Part shown: positions 1 to 8,885 of the stretch, one piece after another
Position numbering within the stretch: position 1 is the stretch's first letter
Layout: every line of letters starts with the position of its first letter
Origin: Alphaproteobacteria bacterium
GTDB lineage: Bacteria; Pseudomonadota; Alphaproteobacteria; UBA8366; Aestuariispiraceae
Assembly (NCBI GenBank): GCA_006844765.1
Contig: SPJV01000216.1
Span: 1 to 64,000, forward strand
Length of the DNA: 64,000 nucleotides
Direction: 5' to 3'
The notes under the pieces: model-generated
What the model was told of the DNA's origin: nothing
The model's database searches: none
The model's input: only the letters and a program-made list of their open reading frames with translations
Program-made: the position numbers and the translations under genes

Positions 1-1281
1 GAAAGCCGCATCCGCCGCCAGATTGGTCACTTCATCCGGATCGCGCGCAAGATCGAACAGCTGTTCCGGATCACCTGGCGCGGTCGTGTATTTCAGACTG
101 CCTTGGCGCAACATCAACATCGGGGATCGCGCGCCTTCCCCGCAATATTCAATCGCGATGGTCCGGTTCTCATCAATGCCGCCCAAGAGGGTCCTTCCAT
201 CCAGCGGATCGATATCCTCCGGGATCGGACCCGCGCCGCTTTGCGAGGCTAACGCGGTCAAGGTCGGCAGGATATCCACTTGCGACACCGGGGTGGAGAC
301 GACCTGACCCGCCTGAATCCCCGGCCCCGCGATGATCAACGGGACCCGGCTCGACCACTCATAAAAGCTCATCTTGTACCAGAGCCCGCGCTCCCCAAGC
401 ATATCGCCGTGATCCGCTATAAAGAGGATCGTTGTATTCTCCGCCAATCCGGTCTCGTCCAACACCGCGCGCAAACGCCCCAACCAATCATCCACATAGG
501 AACAGTTGGCATAATAGGCCCGGCGCGCGCGCAGGACGTCTTCCGCGTCCACATCGACCGCATCAAGCGCAATCACCTTTTCCAGACGCAGACTATGCGG
601 ATCGTTCTCCTCAGCAGCCGGGCGGGGCACACGCGGCGGCGCGATTTCGGTATCTTCGTAGAGATCCCAGAAGCTTTTACGGGCGGCATAAGGGTCATGC
701 GGGTGGATAAAGCTCGTGACCATGCAGAACGGACGCGCGTCATTGCCGCGTGCGGCATCGTAAAGCCAGCGCAGGCTGGCCGCCCCGACCTCATCGTCGT
801 ATTCAAGCTGATTGGTAATCGCTGCAATGCCGGACTGTTTCACGCTCGACATATTATGATACCATAAATCAATGCGCTCATCGGGGCGGGTCCAGTCCGG
901 AACCCAGCCGAAATCAGCTGGATAGATGTCCGTGGTCAGCCGCTCTTCAAAACCATGCAATTGGTCAGCACCAACGAAATGCATCTTTCCGGCAAGACAG
1001 GTTCGATAGCCCTTGGCGCGCAGATAATGCGCGAAAGTCGGCGTGGTGCTGGGCAAGTAACAGGCATTATCCCACCCATCGATGCGGGACACATACTGCC
1101 CCGTCATAAAGGCATAGCGGCCTGGAGTGCATAGCGGGCTGTTCGTATAGGCAGCATCAAAACGGATTCCTTCGGATGCGAGCGCATCAATATTCGGCGT
1201 GATTGCTTGGCCGCCATGGCACCCGAGAGCAAGAGGCGTCATCTGATCGGCCATAACGATCAGGAGATTCTGTGCTGTCAT
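1..1281 (-). CDS. betC: Choline sulfatase (partial, C-terminus beyond left edge)
   Basis: Type I sulfatase that hydrolyses choline-O-sulfate to choline and sulfate, feeding glycine betaine synthesis; cytoplasmic, no signal peptide. The 427 visible codons start at ATG 1281 (MTAQNLLIVMADQ). Residues 48-55 read SPLCTPGR, the CxPxR signature in which Cys51 would become formylglycine. Asp12 and the later FIADHGDMLGERGLWYKM block supply metal and substrate-site residues typical of the choline sulfatase branch. The family is about 500 residues, so roughly the last 80 lie outside the window. It starts 40 nt after the stop of the histidine kinase on the same strand and may be co-transcribed. A phosphonate monoester hydrolase is the main alternative; the LGERGLWYKM wording favours BetC. 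Confidence 0.85.
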   Translation of the reverse strand, partial: MTAQNLLIVMADQMTPLALGCHGGQAITPNIDALASEGIRFDAAYTNSPLCTPGRYAFMTGQYVSRIDGWDNACYLPSTTPTFAHYLRAKGYRTCLAGKMHFVGADQLHGFEERLTTDIYPADFGWVPDWTRPDERIDLWYHNMSSVKQSGIAAITNQLEYDDEVGAASLRWLYDAARGNDARPFCMVTSFIHPHDPYAARKSFWDLYEDTEIAPPRVPRPAAEENDPHSLRLEKVIALDAVDVDAEDVLRARRAYYANCSYVDDWLGRLRAVLDETGLAENTTILFIADHGDMLGERGLWYKMSFYEWSSRVPLIIAGPGIQAGQVVSTPVSQVDILPTLTALASQSGAGPIPEDIDPLDGRTLLGGIDENRTIAIEYCGEGARSPMLMLRQGSLKYTTAPGDPEQLFDLARDPDEVTNLAADAAF

Positions 1282-1321
1282 GCGATGAAATCCCTTTGCA
1301 GGTCAGGCGCCCACGCACCTT

Positions 1322-2911
1322 TCAGCTGGGATTTACGACCCTTTCGCGGGGCAAGGTCAAGACCACTGTTGTTCCCACCCCTTCCTCGCTTTCGATATTA
1401 ATATCGCCTTGGTGTAAATCGGCCAGAATACGCACTAGGGGCAAACCCAGACCCGTGCCACCGCTTCGGCGAACAAAACTGTTTTCGATCTGGGCAAAGG
1501 GCTCCAACACATGCTCGATTTCGCCTTCCGGAATGCCGATTCCCGTGTCGGACACGCTAATCTGAACGCCCCCCTCCTCCGTCAGCGCAACTGACACCCG
1601 GACGTTGCCACCGGCCATGGTGAACTTCACAGCATTGGACAGCAGATTGAGCAAAATCTGGCGAATTTTCCGCTCATCCGCTAAAATCTCAATCCCTGTT
1701 TCTTCTGGCTTGATTAAGGAAACGCCGGTCCGCTCCGCAGAGCTTTCCACCATACCCATGGTGGCCCGGACGGAATGGTCGAGTGCCATTTCCTCCTCAA
1801 TAATTTCAAGCTTCCCAGCCTCTGCCTTCGAGATATCCAACAGGTCGTTGATGACCCCCAGAAGGTGTTGCCCGCTCTCAAAAATATTGCTCGCATAGCC
1901 GGTCCTGGTTTCTTCATCCAGCTTGATCTCATGATGCTTCGACATGATTTCAGCAAAACCAATGATCGAGTTAAGCGGCGTGCGCAGTTCATGGCTCATA
2001 TTGGCAAGGAACATGCTTTTCGCACGGCTGGCATCTTCTGCGTCATCCCGCGCCTGCGCCAATTCCCAGGTTCGTTCCCGCACCCGCGCTTCCAGCTCAT
2101 TCCGCGCCAGTTCAAGCTGTGTTTCAAAGCGATCCTGCCGGTCGCGCATCCGGTTAAACGCATGCACAAGGATCCCGAACTCATCGTCCCTGGGCCAATC
2201 GACCCGTTCTGCCCCAGCCCCTTGGGACGTTCGCTCGATCGCCCCAGTCAGGCGGGACAAGGGTGTCTGAATAAGGCGCCGGTTCACAATGGCAGCGGCA
2301 ACCAGGATCACGATACCAAACGCCATCGCCAGACCGGCAGAAAGCATCAACCGGGCCTTGCGGCCCCTTTCGAGCTGTTCCTTGGACATTTCGACAATCA
2401 AGGTGCCGACCTTATCCCCAGCCGACACAGTGCCGTAGCGCAAGGGTACAGCCGTTACCAAGTCAGGATGAGTATTTTCGTCGCCACGGTGCATATCGAT
2501 CAGCGGCACACCGTCGGCAGATAGAACCGCAATGCGGCCAACATGAGGATCCCGTATGGCAGATGCGAGCACCAAACGAGCCGTATCGAGGTCACCCGCA
2601 TAAACCCGGCGGGCGATTAGAATTGACTGGTTTGCAGCAATGCTCGCCATCTTATCACGCAGAAACGCTTTCCCGCGGCTATCGGCGACAAATTCAAAGA
2701 CACCGACGAAAAGCACGGCGACAGCCAACGCGATTGGTAGAAAAATTACCGTGAACTGACCTTCAAAACGGCGACGCCATGGAAGCCGCCCTGCGTGACC
2801 CAACACCGGCATATCATCAAAAGACCTTGAACCCGATGCGCCGCCCGCCTTTCGGCGTCGGGTCGGAGACGTCTTTGCCTCAAGTGATTCATCCGTGGTT
2901 GCTGTGGTCAT
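1322..2911 (-). CDS. Membrane-bound hybrid-less sensor histidine kinase (HAMP-HisKA-HATPase)
   Basis: 529-residue two-component sensor. The cytoplasmic N-terminus is basic; TM1 is near residues 52-74, followed by a periplasmic sensing domain of about 110 residues, then TM2 near 188-210. A HAMP segment (211-265) and a coiled coil lead to the H-box MSHELRTPLNSIIGFAEI with phosphoacceptor His307. The ATP-binding domain shows the N box (LLNLLSNAVKFT), G1 (SDTGIGIP) and G2 (GGTGLGLPLV). There is no receiver domain and no response regulator next to it, so the partner is elsewhere. It lies directly upstream of the choline sulfatase gene, which suggests but does not prove a link to osmolyte sensing. 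Start is the ATG at 2911. Confidence 0.9.
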   Translation of the reverse strand: MTTATTDESLEAKTSPTRRRKAGGASGSRSFDDMPVLGHAGRLPWRRRFEGQFTVIFLPIALAVAVLFVGVFEFVADSRGKAFLRDKMASIAANQSILIARRVYAGDLDTARLVLASAIRDPHVGRIAVLSADGVPLIDMHRGDENTHPDLVTAVPLRYGTVSAGDKVGTLIVEMSKEQLERGRKARLMLSAGLAMAFGIVILVAAAIVNRRLIQTPLSRLTGAIERTSQGAGAERVDWPRDDEFGILVHAFNRMRDRQDRFETQLELARNELEARVRERTWELAQARDDAEDASRAKSMFLANMSHELRTPLNSIIGFAEIMSKHHEIKLDEETRTGYASNIFESGQHLLGVINDLLDISKAEAGKLEIIEEEMALDHSVRATMGMVESSAERTGVSLIKPEETGIEILADERKIRQILLNLLSNAVKFTMAGGNVRVSVALTEEGGVQISVSDTGIGIPEGEIEHVLEPFAQIENSFVRRSGGTGLGLPLVRILADLHQGDINIESEEGVGTTVVLTLPRERVVNPS

Positions 2912-3133
2912 CCAGCTTCAATCATTTCCAGTAAAGCGTCCCGGCTGGCGCAATCTACCGACTGATTAATAGCATCAAAAGGTAAGTGTCACCATAGTGA
3001 TATCCAGCCACCAACCAGCAATGATCGACCGTGCGCGCTTACCGCAACAAAGCCTGCAAGACCCCGCGAAATCAAAGGATTGAATAAACTAACCTGTCCT
3101 AAGCAGAAATCGGGCTGCTCCCCACCACGGGCT

Positions 3134-4336
3134 CTACTCTGCAGCAATCCTGGCATCTGTTTGACTGCGTTTCAGTCTGCCGGCTACCCAAGCATGGAAA
3201 CTATGGGTCGGCGGATCCTGGACAGGCGTAAAGACACCGCCATCGAAGCCGGGGCTATGCCGACCCTTCTGCATCCCTTCGACCGCAAACCGGTCTTCCG
3301 CAAAGACTTCCTGCCAGCCTTTTTGGGCTGCTTTTCGAAGTTCGCTATAACCCTCGCCCCGAGCTTCTTCACTGAAGTAGTAGAGCTCCATCCGCTCCAA
3401 CGTCCGGGCGGTTCCATCCGGAGTCACCAGCACGCCCATGATATGGTCTTTGTGAACACCAATCATCAGGTTCGGGTGGACAGCGATGTATTCCGCGCCC
3501 GTATCCCACTTCTCGCTGAGTCCCGATAGTCTTGGGAAACGCGCGCCGTCTTCGGTCAGGCGCGGGCTGTAGTTTCGCGTCCCCTGGCCGGAGAACTTCG
3601 CCCATTCAACGATATTATAGTGCATCTCAATCGGTGAGTAGCTGTTGAGCCCCGGATGCACCCAGGGCAAATGATAGGCTTCGCAGAAATTCTCAATCGC
3701 GAGCTTCCAGTTACACGCCAGATCAAAATGGACGGTGCTGTTGTCGCCACCATGGAACAGCGGCGCATTTTCAAACTCCTTCCACCGCTCCAGAAGGATG
3801 GCATTCTCTTCTTCGAAAGGCGCTGCGTTGCCGGAGAGGTTGACGAAGACAAAATCCAGCCAAACGAAGCTCCGAACCTCTCTCAGACCAAATTGCTTTT
3901 TATCGAAGTCAGGGATTTCGTGTTTGTCGGGCCCGCCGATCATCGGCGTGCTCCGCAGGGATCCGTCAAGACCATAAGCCCAAGCGTGATACGGACAGGT
4001 CACAACGCCCTTGCACCGCTTCGGTTCGTCAACAAGCGTGAATCCACGATGCCGGCAGGCGTTGTGAAAAACGCGAACCTCGCCCTTCCGGCCGCGCACC
4101 ATGAAAAGCGGCCGCCCCGCCAGTTCGACCGGGAACACATCGCCGGTTTCCGGCACATCCTTCGCAAAGCCGATACAGGCCCAGCTCTCAGCAAACACCG
4201 TTTCCTGCTCATAAGCATGATAAGTGTGGTCGGTGTAGCACTGGTTCGGCAATCCGCGCGGCAGATCACCTGGACCGGGCTTTTCCGTTACAGCATCCAG
4301 AGAACCAGCAAGGCCTTGTGGCATTTCAGAAAACAT
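3134..4336 (-). CDS. Rieske-type oxygenase alpha subunit (GbcA/choline monooxygenase-like)
   Basis: 400-residue Rieske non-heme iron oxygenase. The [2Fe-2S] motif is CRHRGF...CPYHAW (CxH-17-CxxH). The catalytic iron site lies around NWKLAIENFCEAYHLPWVHP, giving the two histidines and upstream acidic residue expected of the family. The start ATG at 4336 has a strong AGGAGGT ribosome site. The closest families I know are glycine betaine/carnitine/choline oxygenases, which N-demethylate or hydroxylate quaternary amines; that substrate class fits the nearby choline sulfatase and DMSP genes but is inferred. No reductase subunit is adjacent, so electrons must come from elsewhere. Divergent from the LysR gene across 112 bp. 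Confidence 0.85.
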   Translation of the reverse strand: MFSEMPQGLAGSLDAVTEKPGPGDLPRGLPNQCYTDHTYHAYEQETVFAESWACIGFAKDVPETGDVFPVELAGRPLFMVRGRKGEVRVFHNACRHRGFTLVDEPKRCKGVVTCPYHAWAYGLDGSLRSTPMIGGPDKHEIPDFDKKQFGLREVRSFVWLDFVFVNLSGNAAPFEEENAILLERWKEFENAPLFHGGDNSTVHFDLACNWKLAIENFCEAYHLPWVHPGLNSYSPIEMHYNIVEWAKFSGQGTRNYSPRLTEDGARFPRLSGLSEKWDTGAEYIAVHPNLMIGVHKDHIMGVLVTPDGTARTLERMELYYFSEEARGEGYSELRKAAQKGWQEVFAEDRFAVEGMQKGRHSPGFDGGVFTPVQDPPTHSFHAWVAGRLKRSQTDARIAAE

Positions 4337-4448
4337 CGGTGACCTCCTTCTGCATCATGTTAACGTCAAAAACTGCTAGAAACCGCTGTACGCCTAATCT
4401 GAAGTCGGGTAAATCCACAAAAAACTTCCATTGGGATAACTTGAAGTC
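4337..4448. promoter_or_regulatory. Divergent control region between Rieske oxygenase and LysR genes
   Basis: 112-bp AT-richer spacer between two divergent start codons. It holds the AGGAGGT ribosome site of the oxygenase gene. Divergent LysR regulators usually bind such spacers and control the facing gene. I could not fix a single convincing T-N11-A operator by eye, so only the region is marked. Confidence 0.45.
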
Positions 4449-5399
4449 ATGTCACGGACTCGCCACGACCTGCCCAGCCTGACATCACTCGCCGCTTTCG
4501 AAGCGGCAGCCCATAGCCTGTCCTTTAAAGAGGCCGCCGCCGCATTGAATGTGACGCCAACCGCGATAAGCCGGCAGGTCCGTATTCTGGAAGAAGAATT
4601 GGGGCTCTCCCTATTCAACCGGCTCCACCGGCGGGTGACCCTGACAGGAGATGGTGAGGCCCTTTTCGCGAGCCTTTCCGGCGCATTCCAAAACATAGCC
4701 GCCACGGTTCAGGGGTTACAGGAAAGCTCTCAACGCCGTTTGACCGTTGGCAGCACCAGCGCATTTGCGACCTTCTGGCTGATGCCACGCCTTTCGCGTT
4801 TCTGGGCGTTGCATCCGGAAATCACCATCCACCACTTCATTTCAGAACTGCCGGTGGATTTGGAACGGGACCCGGTCGATCTCGCCATCCGCTTTGGTCC
4901 GGGCCATTGGCCGGGGGTTGAGACCCGCCTGTTGTTCGGAGATCGCCTGCATCTGCTGTGCGCGCCCAGTTTTTTGGACCGTCATGGGCCCATCGAAAGC
5001 GCCGAAAGGCTTCTTGAGCTGCCTTTGATCCAAGTCTCCGGCATTCCCGGTGACAATTGGGCGGGCTGGCCCGAAGTACTGCGCGCCATTGGCCTTGTTG
5101 GCCCGGTCCGTCTTCGCCATCTAAACAGCTATGTCGCGGCAGTGGAGGCAGCATTGGCCGGACAGGGCGTCATCGTCGGTTGGGAAAGCCAAATCGCCGG
5201 GCATGTTGCCGGCGGGCGCCTGGTCAGACTGCTGAATGCGGAAGTCACTGCGGCTGGCGGATACTTCGTGACCACCAGGCCCAATCGCCCGAAAAGCCCC
5301 GAGGCGACATTGTTTATCGAATGGCTGGCAACAGAAGCGACCAGAGCAGCATCGCTTCCCCTGAAACACCCTGAAGACGGATCGAAACACGCGATTTGA
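4449..5399 (+). CDS. LysR-family transcriptional regulator (GcvA-like)
   Basis: 316 residues. The winged helix-turn-helix covers about residues 8-65 and has the GcvA-type wording SLTSLAAFEAAAHSLSFKEA and AISRQVRILEEELGLSLFNR. The rest is a periplasmic-binding-protein-like effector domain (from about residue 90). It faces the Rieske oxygenase gene and precedes the cytochrome c and dmdA genes, so it likely controls the oxygenase and perhaps the downstream genes on its own strand. The effector is unknown; an onium compound such as glycine betaine or DMSP is a reasonable guess from context. Confidence 0.9.
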   Translation: MSRTRHDLPSLTSLAAFEAAAHSLSFKEAAAALNVTPTAISRQVRILEEELGLSLFNRLHRRVTLTGDGEALFASLSGAFQNIAATVQGLQESSQRRLTVGSTSAFATFWLMPRLSRFWALHPEITIHHFISELPVDLERDPVDLAIRFGPGHWPGVETRLLFGDRLHLLCAPSFLDRHGPIESAERLLELPLIQVSGIPGDNWAGWPEVLRAIGLVGPVRLRHLNSYVAAVEAALAGQGVIVGWESQIAGHVAGGRLVRLLNAEVTAAGGYFVTTRPNRPKSPEATLFIEWLATEATRAASLPLKHPEDGSKHAI

Positions 5400-5505
5400 C
5401 TTTTATGTGTCTGCTATTGATAGACGTTCTTATGCACCTAGATGGGTACAAGACTTGTCCTGACGGGATATGACCTGACAGTAAATGAGAGGAGGCATAG
5501 CCAGA

Positions 5506-5940
5506 ATGAAGCTGCAGCATGAAGGCAAACGATCATTCTTTACAGCCACAATTGGGTTCGCCTTGGTAATCCTGGCAACCGCGCCGATGGCAAGCGCTGC
5601 GGATTCAGAGGGCGAGACCCTTTTCAAGAAGCACTGTGCGAACTGCCATTCACTTGAACCCGGCAAGAACCGAAGCGGCCCGTCACTGGCGGATCTCATG
5701 GGTCGGAAGGCCGCTACAATCGACGGCTATCGCTATTCCAAGCTTTTGCGCAGCGCCGGGGAAGCGGGTTTGGTTTGGGATGCAGAAAAGCTGGAGATCT
5801 ACCTGGCAAGCCCAAAGCGGTATCTTAAGGCCTTTCTGAAGGAAGCGGGGAAGCCGGCGAGCGGCGGTTCGAAAATGACCTTCCGCCTGAAAAAACCGGA
5901 AGAGGCAAAGGCCGTCACGACCTATTTGGGCGATTTTTAG
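5506..5940 (+). CDS. Exported c-type cytochrome (class I, CycA/c2-like)
   Basis: 144-residue periplasmic electron carrier. The N-terminus is a signal peptide (basic start, hydrophobic core, MASAA-type cleavage site near residue 29). A single heme site CANCH follows shortly after; the distal ligand is probably a Met near the C-terminal KMTFRLKKPEE segment. The start ATG 5506 is preferred over the in-frame ATG 5485 because AGGAGG lies 10 nt upstream of it. It sits between the LysR regulator and dmdA. It could accept electrons from a dehydrogenase in DMSP or methylated-amine breakdown, but no partner is shown by the sequence. Confidence 0.88.
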   Translation: MKLQHEGKRSFFTATIGFALVILATAPMASAADSEGETLFKKHCANCHSLEPGKNRSGPSLADLMGRKAATIDGYRYSKLLRSAGEAGLVWDAEKLEIYLASPKRYLKAFLKEAGKPASGGSKMTFRLKKPEEAKAVTTYLGDF

Positions 5941-6087
5941 GGCGCGAAACCGTCGCCCAATCTTGGGGATCGTTTGTCCGTCTTTCCCTTGCCGCCCTTG
6001 GCAGACACTAAATTCCGCAAAAACGTTGGCAAACCCGCTCACATTTGGCAAGAGTGCGCGGTTAACACAGCTGGTCGGAGACCCTCC

Positions 6088-7227
6088 ATGTTCGATCCCC
6101 CAATGCCCCCGGTTCTTTCGATATCCCGGCGTACCCGTCGCACCCCGTTTACCCGACGGGTAAACCAGCATGGAGTTAAGGGCTACACGGTCTATAACCA
6201 CATGCTCTTACCGACCCATTTCAAATCCCCGGAAGAGGATTATTGGCACCTGCGGGAAGCCGTCCAGCTTTGGGACGTATCCTGTGAACGCCAGGTGCAG
6301 GTTCGCGGGCCGGATGCCGCAAGACTTGTACAGTATCTAACGCCGCGCGATATCTCCAAGCTGACAGTCGGCAAGTGCTTCTACATCCCAGTGGTGGACG
6401 AGACCGGCGGGATGCTGAACGATCCCGTAGCCTTGATGCTGGATGAAGACCGTTTCTGGATTTCCCTCGCTGACAGCGACTTGTTGCTTTGGGTAAAAGG
6501 GTTGGCCGCCGGCATGAATCTGGAAGTCGCGGTGGATGAGCCGGACGTCTCCCCGCTCGGCGTTCAAGGACCCAAGGCAGAGGACACGGTGGCCGCCGTA
6601 TTTGGTGAACGCGTGCGCGATATCGGATTTTTCCGCTACGACACCCTTCCCTTCAACGGTCATGACCTGATTATCGCCCGATCCGGATATTCAAAACAGG
6701 GTGGCTTTGAGATCTATCTGGATGACTCAAGCCTTGGTGAAGCGCTGTGGGATGTCCTTTGGGAGGCCGGTGTGCCTCACAATATCCAAGCCGGCGGCCC
6801 CAACCTCATCGAACGGATTGAGGGTGGCCTGCTGTCCTATGGCAATGACATGACCAGCGAGAACACACCACATGAATGCGGGTTGGGTAAGTTCTGCCAG
6901 ACCGTCGATGCGATCAACTGCATTGGCCGCGACGCATTGATCCGCTCAATCGTGGATGGTCCGGCCCGACAAATCCGCGGCGTCTACATGCCCGGCCCGG
7001 CCATCCCCGGCCCAATCGAACCCTGGGCGGTTCATGCAGGCGAGGCCGAACATGCCGGTCGCATCACATCTGCCGCCTGGTCACCGCGCCTGGAAACCCA
7101 TGTCTGTATCGGCATGATTGAGAGTGCCTATTGGGAGCCAGGGACCGAAGTCATTATCGAAACGCCCGCCGGCCCCCGCGCCGGTGAAGTAACGATGCTT
7201 CCCTTCCCCGGAGCCGCAGCAAACTGA
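6088..7227 (+). CDS. dmdA: Dimethylsulfoniopropionate demethylase
   Basis: 379-residue GcvT-fold enzyme that moves a methyl group from DMSP to tetrahydrofolate, giving methylmercaptopropionate and 5-methyl-THF. Wording typical of DmdA runs from the start: SRRTRRTPF, GVKGYTVYNHMLLP, WDVSCERQVQVRGPDA, DETGGMLNDPVA, ARSGYSKQGGFEIY and IERIEGGLLSYGNDM. Glycine-cleavage T proteins lack this combination. The start ATG 6088 (MFDPPMPPVL) follows a GGAG ribosome site; an upstream in-frame TTG at 5974 would add 38 poorly conserved residues. The acuI-type gene follows after 28 nt, the same order as the dmdA-acuI operon I know from marine roseobacters, which strongly supports the call. Confidence 0.92.
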   Translation: MFDPPMPPVLSISRRTRRTPFTRRVNQHGVKGYTVYNHMLLPTHFKSPEEDYWHLREAVQLWDVSCERQVQVRGPDAARLVQYLTPRDISKLTVGKCFYIPVVDETGGMLNDPVALMLDEDRFWISLADSDLLLWVKGLAAGMNLEVAVDEPDVSPLGVQGPKAEDTVAAVFGERVRDIGFFRYDTLPFNGHDLIIARSGYSKQGGFEIYLDDSSLGEALWDVLWEAGVPHNIQAGGPNLIERIEGGLLSYGNDMTSENTPHECGLGKFCQTVDAINCIGRDALIRSIVDGPARQIRGVYMPGPAIPGPIEPWAVHAGEAEHAGRITSAAWSPRLETHVCIGMIESAYWEPGTEVIIETPAGPRAGEVTMLPFPGAAAN

Positions 7228-7255
7228 CCCTAAGCCCTAAAAAGGAGCAAACTTC

Positions 7256-8245
7256 ATGTTCAAAGCGCTAATTGTCGAAAAGGGCGAGGACGGTAAGACA
7301 TCCGCCGCGATCCAGGAAATCGGTGAAGACCGTTTGCCAGAAGACGGGGATGTGACTGTCGCCGTGGACTACACCACCGTGAACTACAAGGATGGGCTTT
7401 GCCTGACCGGCGCCGGTGGCCTGGTTCGGAACTATCCCCATGTTCCCGGCATTGATTTCGCCGGCACGGTCGAAAGCTCTGACGATGAACGCTATAAGCC
7501 CGGCGATAAGGTCGTACTGACCGGCTGGCGGGTCGGTGAAGTCTGGTGGGGTGGTTATGCCCAGAAGGCACGGGTTAAAGCCGATTGGCTGGTCCCGCTC
7601 CCGAACAGCCTGACAGGCCGGCAGGCGATGGCCATCGGCACGGCAGGCTTCACGGCAATGCTGTCGGTCATGGCTTTGGAAGCCCATGGTGTGAAGCCGG
7701 GCGGCAAGCCCGTCCTGGTTACCGGCGCTGCCGGCGGCGTCGGCTCTGTTGCGACGGCGATCCTAGCCAAGCGCGGCTACGATGTCGCGGCGGTCACCGG
7801 TCGCCCGGAAACGGCGGATTATCTGAAAGACCTCGGTGCGACCGAGATCGTTGCCCGCGATGACATCGCCGAACCGTCACCCAAGCCGCTGGAAAAAGAA
7901 CTCTGGTCCGGCTGTGTCGATGCGGTCGGTGGCAGCATGTTGGCCCGTGTCCTGACCCAGATCGAATATGGCGGATCCGTTGCCGCCGTTGGACTGGCTG
8001 GCGGCGCGAAGCTTCCGGCGACGGTCATTCCGTTCCTGCTGCGCGGGGTCAATCTTCTAGGCATCGATAGCGTGATGCGCCCCTATGAAGACCGGATCGA
8101 AGCCTGGACCCGACTGGCGCAAGACCTGCCGCTCGACAAGCTGGAAGCGATGATTGTTGAAAAGACCCTGGAAGACCTGCCTTCCCTCGGCCCGGATATC
8201 CTGGCCGGCAAGGTTCGCGGTCGGGTGGTGGCCAGCACTGCCTGA
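7256..8245 (+). CDS. acuI: Acryloyl-CoA reductase (YhdH/YhfP-type MDR oxidoreductase)
   Basis: 329-residue zinc-free medium-chain reductase. Family marks are TTVNYKDGLCLTG near the N-terminus, HVPGIDFAGTV, and the NADPH-binding loop VTGAAGGVGSVA near residue 155. AcuI reduces acryloyl-CoA to propionyl-CoA with NADPH, detoxifying the acrylate formed when DMSP is cleaved. It follows dmdA by 28 nt with an AAAGGAG ribosome site and is very likely co-transcribed. It would also serve the product of the DMSP lyase encoded 7 kb downstream. A general quinone-reductase role is the alternative; the dmdA linkage favours AcuI. Confidence 0.9.
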   Translation: MFKALIVEKGEDGKTSAAIQEIGEDRLPEDGDVTVAVDYTTVNYKDGLCLTGAGGLVRNYPHVPGIDFAGTVESSDDERYKPGDKVVLTGWRVGEVWWGGYAQKARVKADWLVPLPNSLTGRQAMAIGTAGFTAMLSVMALEAHGVKPGGKPVLVTGAAGGVGSVATAILAKRGYDVAAVTGRPETADYLKDLGATEIVARDDIAEPSPKPLEKELWSGCVDAVGGSMLARVLTQIEYGGSVAAVGLAGGAKLPATVIPFLLRGVNLLGIDSVMRPYEDRIEAWTRLAQDLPLDKLEAMIVEKTLEDLPSLGPDILAGKVRGRVVASTA

Positions 8246-8368
8246 TAACAGCGCCCGCTAACACCAAACAAAAGAATATAGGATTTTTATCCTTCAAAAC
8301 CGAATTGACGAAGAACTAAACATCGTTTAAACATGATTCCGAAGGCGCACTCAGTGCGTCTGGAATTT

Positions 8369-8405
8369 GGGGCAGCATCGGGAAACCGGCGCTGCCCTTT
8401 TTCGT
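8369..8405 (+). terminator. Intrinsic terminator downstream of acuI
   Basis: Stem gggcagc / gctgccc with a spacer of about 14 nt, followed by a T-rich tract ctttttcg. It lies 124 bp after the acuI stop and fits the end of the dmdA-acuI transcript. Confidence 0.75.
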
Positions 8406-8481
8406 TCCCGGTCAAGAGGGTGCCGCCGCGGCCTCCTTGAAGACGAGAGAACGCCCCGAAAGCACAAATCGACTGAAGCAA

Positions 8482-8505
8482 CCCCGCCCCCAAGGCGGGG
8501 TTTTT
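8482..8505 (+). terminator. Intrinsic terminator or attenuator before the holin/hydrolase cassette
   Basis: Compact stem ccccgcc / ggcgggg with a 5-nt loop, directly followed by ttttt. It sits 56 nt upstream of the ATG at 8561. Being the second terminator within 140 bp on this strand, it may act as an attenuator for the following genes rather than just a backup. Confidence 0.8.
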
Positions 8506-8560
8506 CATTTTCCCCTGCAGGAACCCGCAGGGCCGCCATAGCACGAAAGGAGCAATTCTT

Positions 8561-8881
8561 ATGGACGGTTCAACAAACCTCGACCTGGTCTGGTGGATCA
8601 CGGTGGTCGAGGTCCCCGCGCTGACTGGCCTTTTCTGGCTGGTCTGGCGCAATCGGCGCGACCAGGACCAGGCGCTCGACCGGCAACGGCGCACCATGGA
8701 GCACGCCATCGCCCAGGCGCGCGAGGCACTTGGCGCCTACAAGCTGGAGGTCGCGAAAACCTATGCCTCCCTCTCCCATCTGAAAGACGTGGAGCGCCGG
8801 TTGACCGGCCACCTTCTGCGCATCGAAACGAAGCTGGAGAACAAGCTTCTGAATTTATCCGCAAAGACTGTGAAGGACTGA
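8561..8881 (+). CDS. Small membrane coiled-coil protein of a lysis-like cassette
   Basis: 106 residues. One hydrophobic segment (about residues 9-27) is followed by a basic stretch RNRR, so the long charged C-terminus is probably cytoplasmic. Residues 32-100 are heptad-like and rich in Glu, Lys and Leu. The layout resembles small phage proteins of the DUF2730 type rather than a spanin, whose coiled coil would be periplasmic. An AAAGGAG ribosome site precedes the ATG. Four bases separate it from the hydrolase gene, so the two are surely co-transcribed. Exact function unknown; an accessory role in holin action or lysis is inferred from context. Confidence 0.75.
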   Translation: MDGSTNLDLVWWITVVEVPALTGLFWLVWRNRRDQDQALDRQRRTMEHAIAQAREALGAYKLEVAKTYASLSHLKDVERRLTGHLLRIETKLENKLLNLSAKTVKD

Positions 8882-8885
8882 AACA

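Larger units (their letters stand above)
8246..8560. other. Intergenic region with two intrinsic terminators ahead of the lysis-like cassette
   Basis: 315 bp without a convincing gene. It contains two separate rho-independent terminators on the plus strand (8369-8405 and 8482-8505) and a third short hairpin (8513-8532, arms ccctgc/gcaggg) just before the ribosome site of the next gene. No clear promoter is visible between the second terminator and the start at 8561, so cassette expression may depend on read-through. Confidence 0.6.

Noticed and set aside
6088..7227. Glycine cleavage T protein (GcvT) instead of DmdA
   Set aside because: No gcvH or gcvP nearby, N-terminal wording and the YNHMLLP and SGYSKQGG blocks match DmdA, and acuI follows directly.
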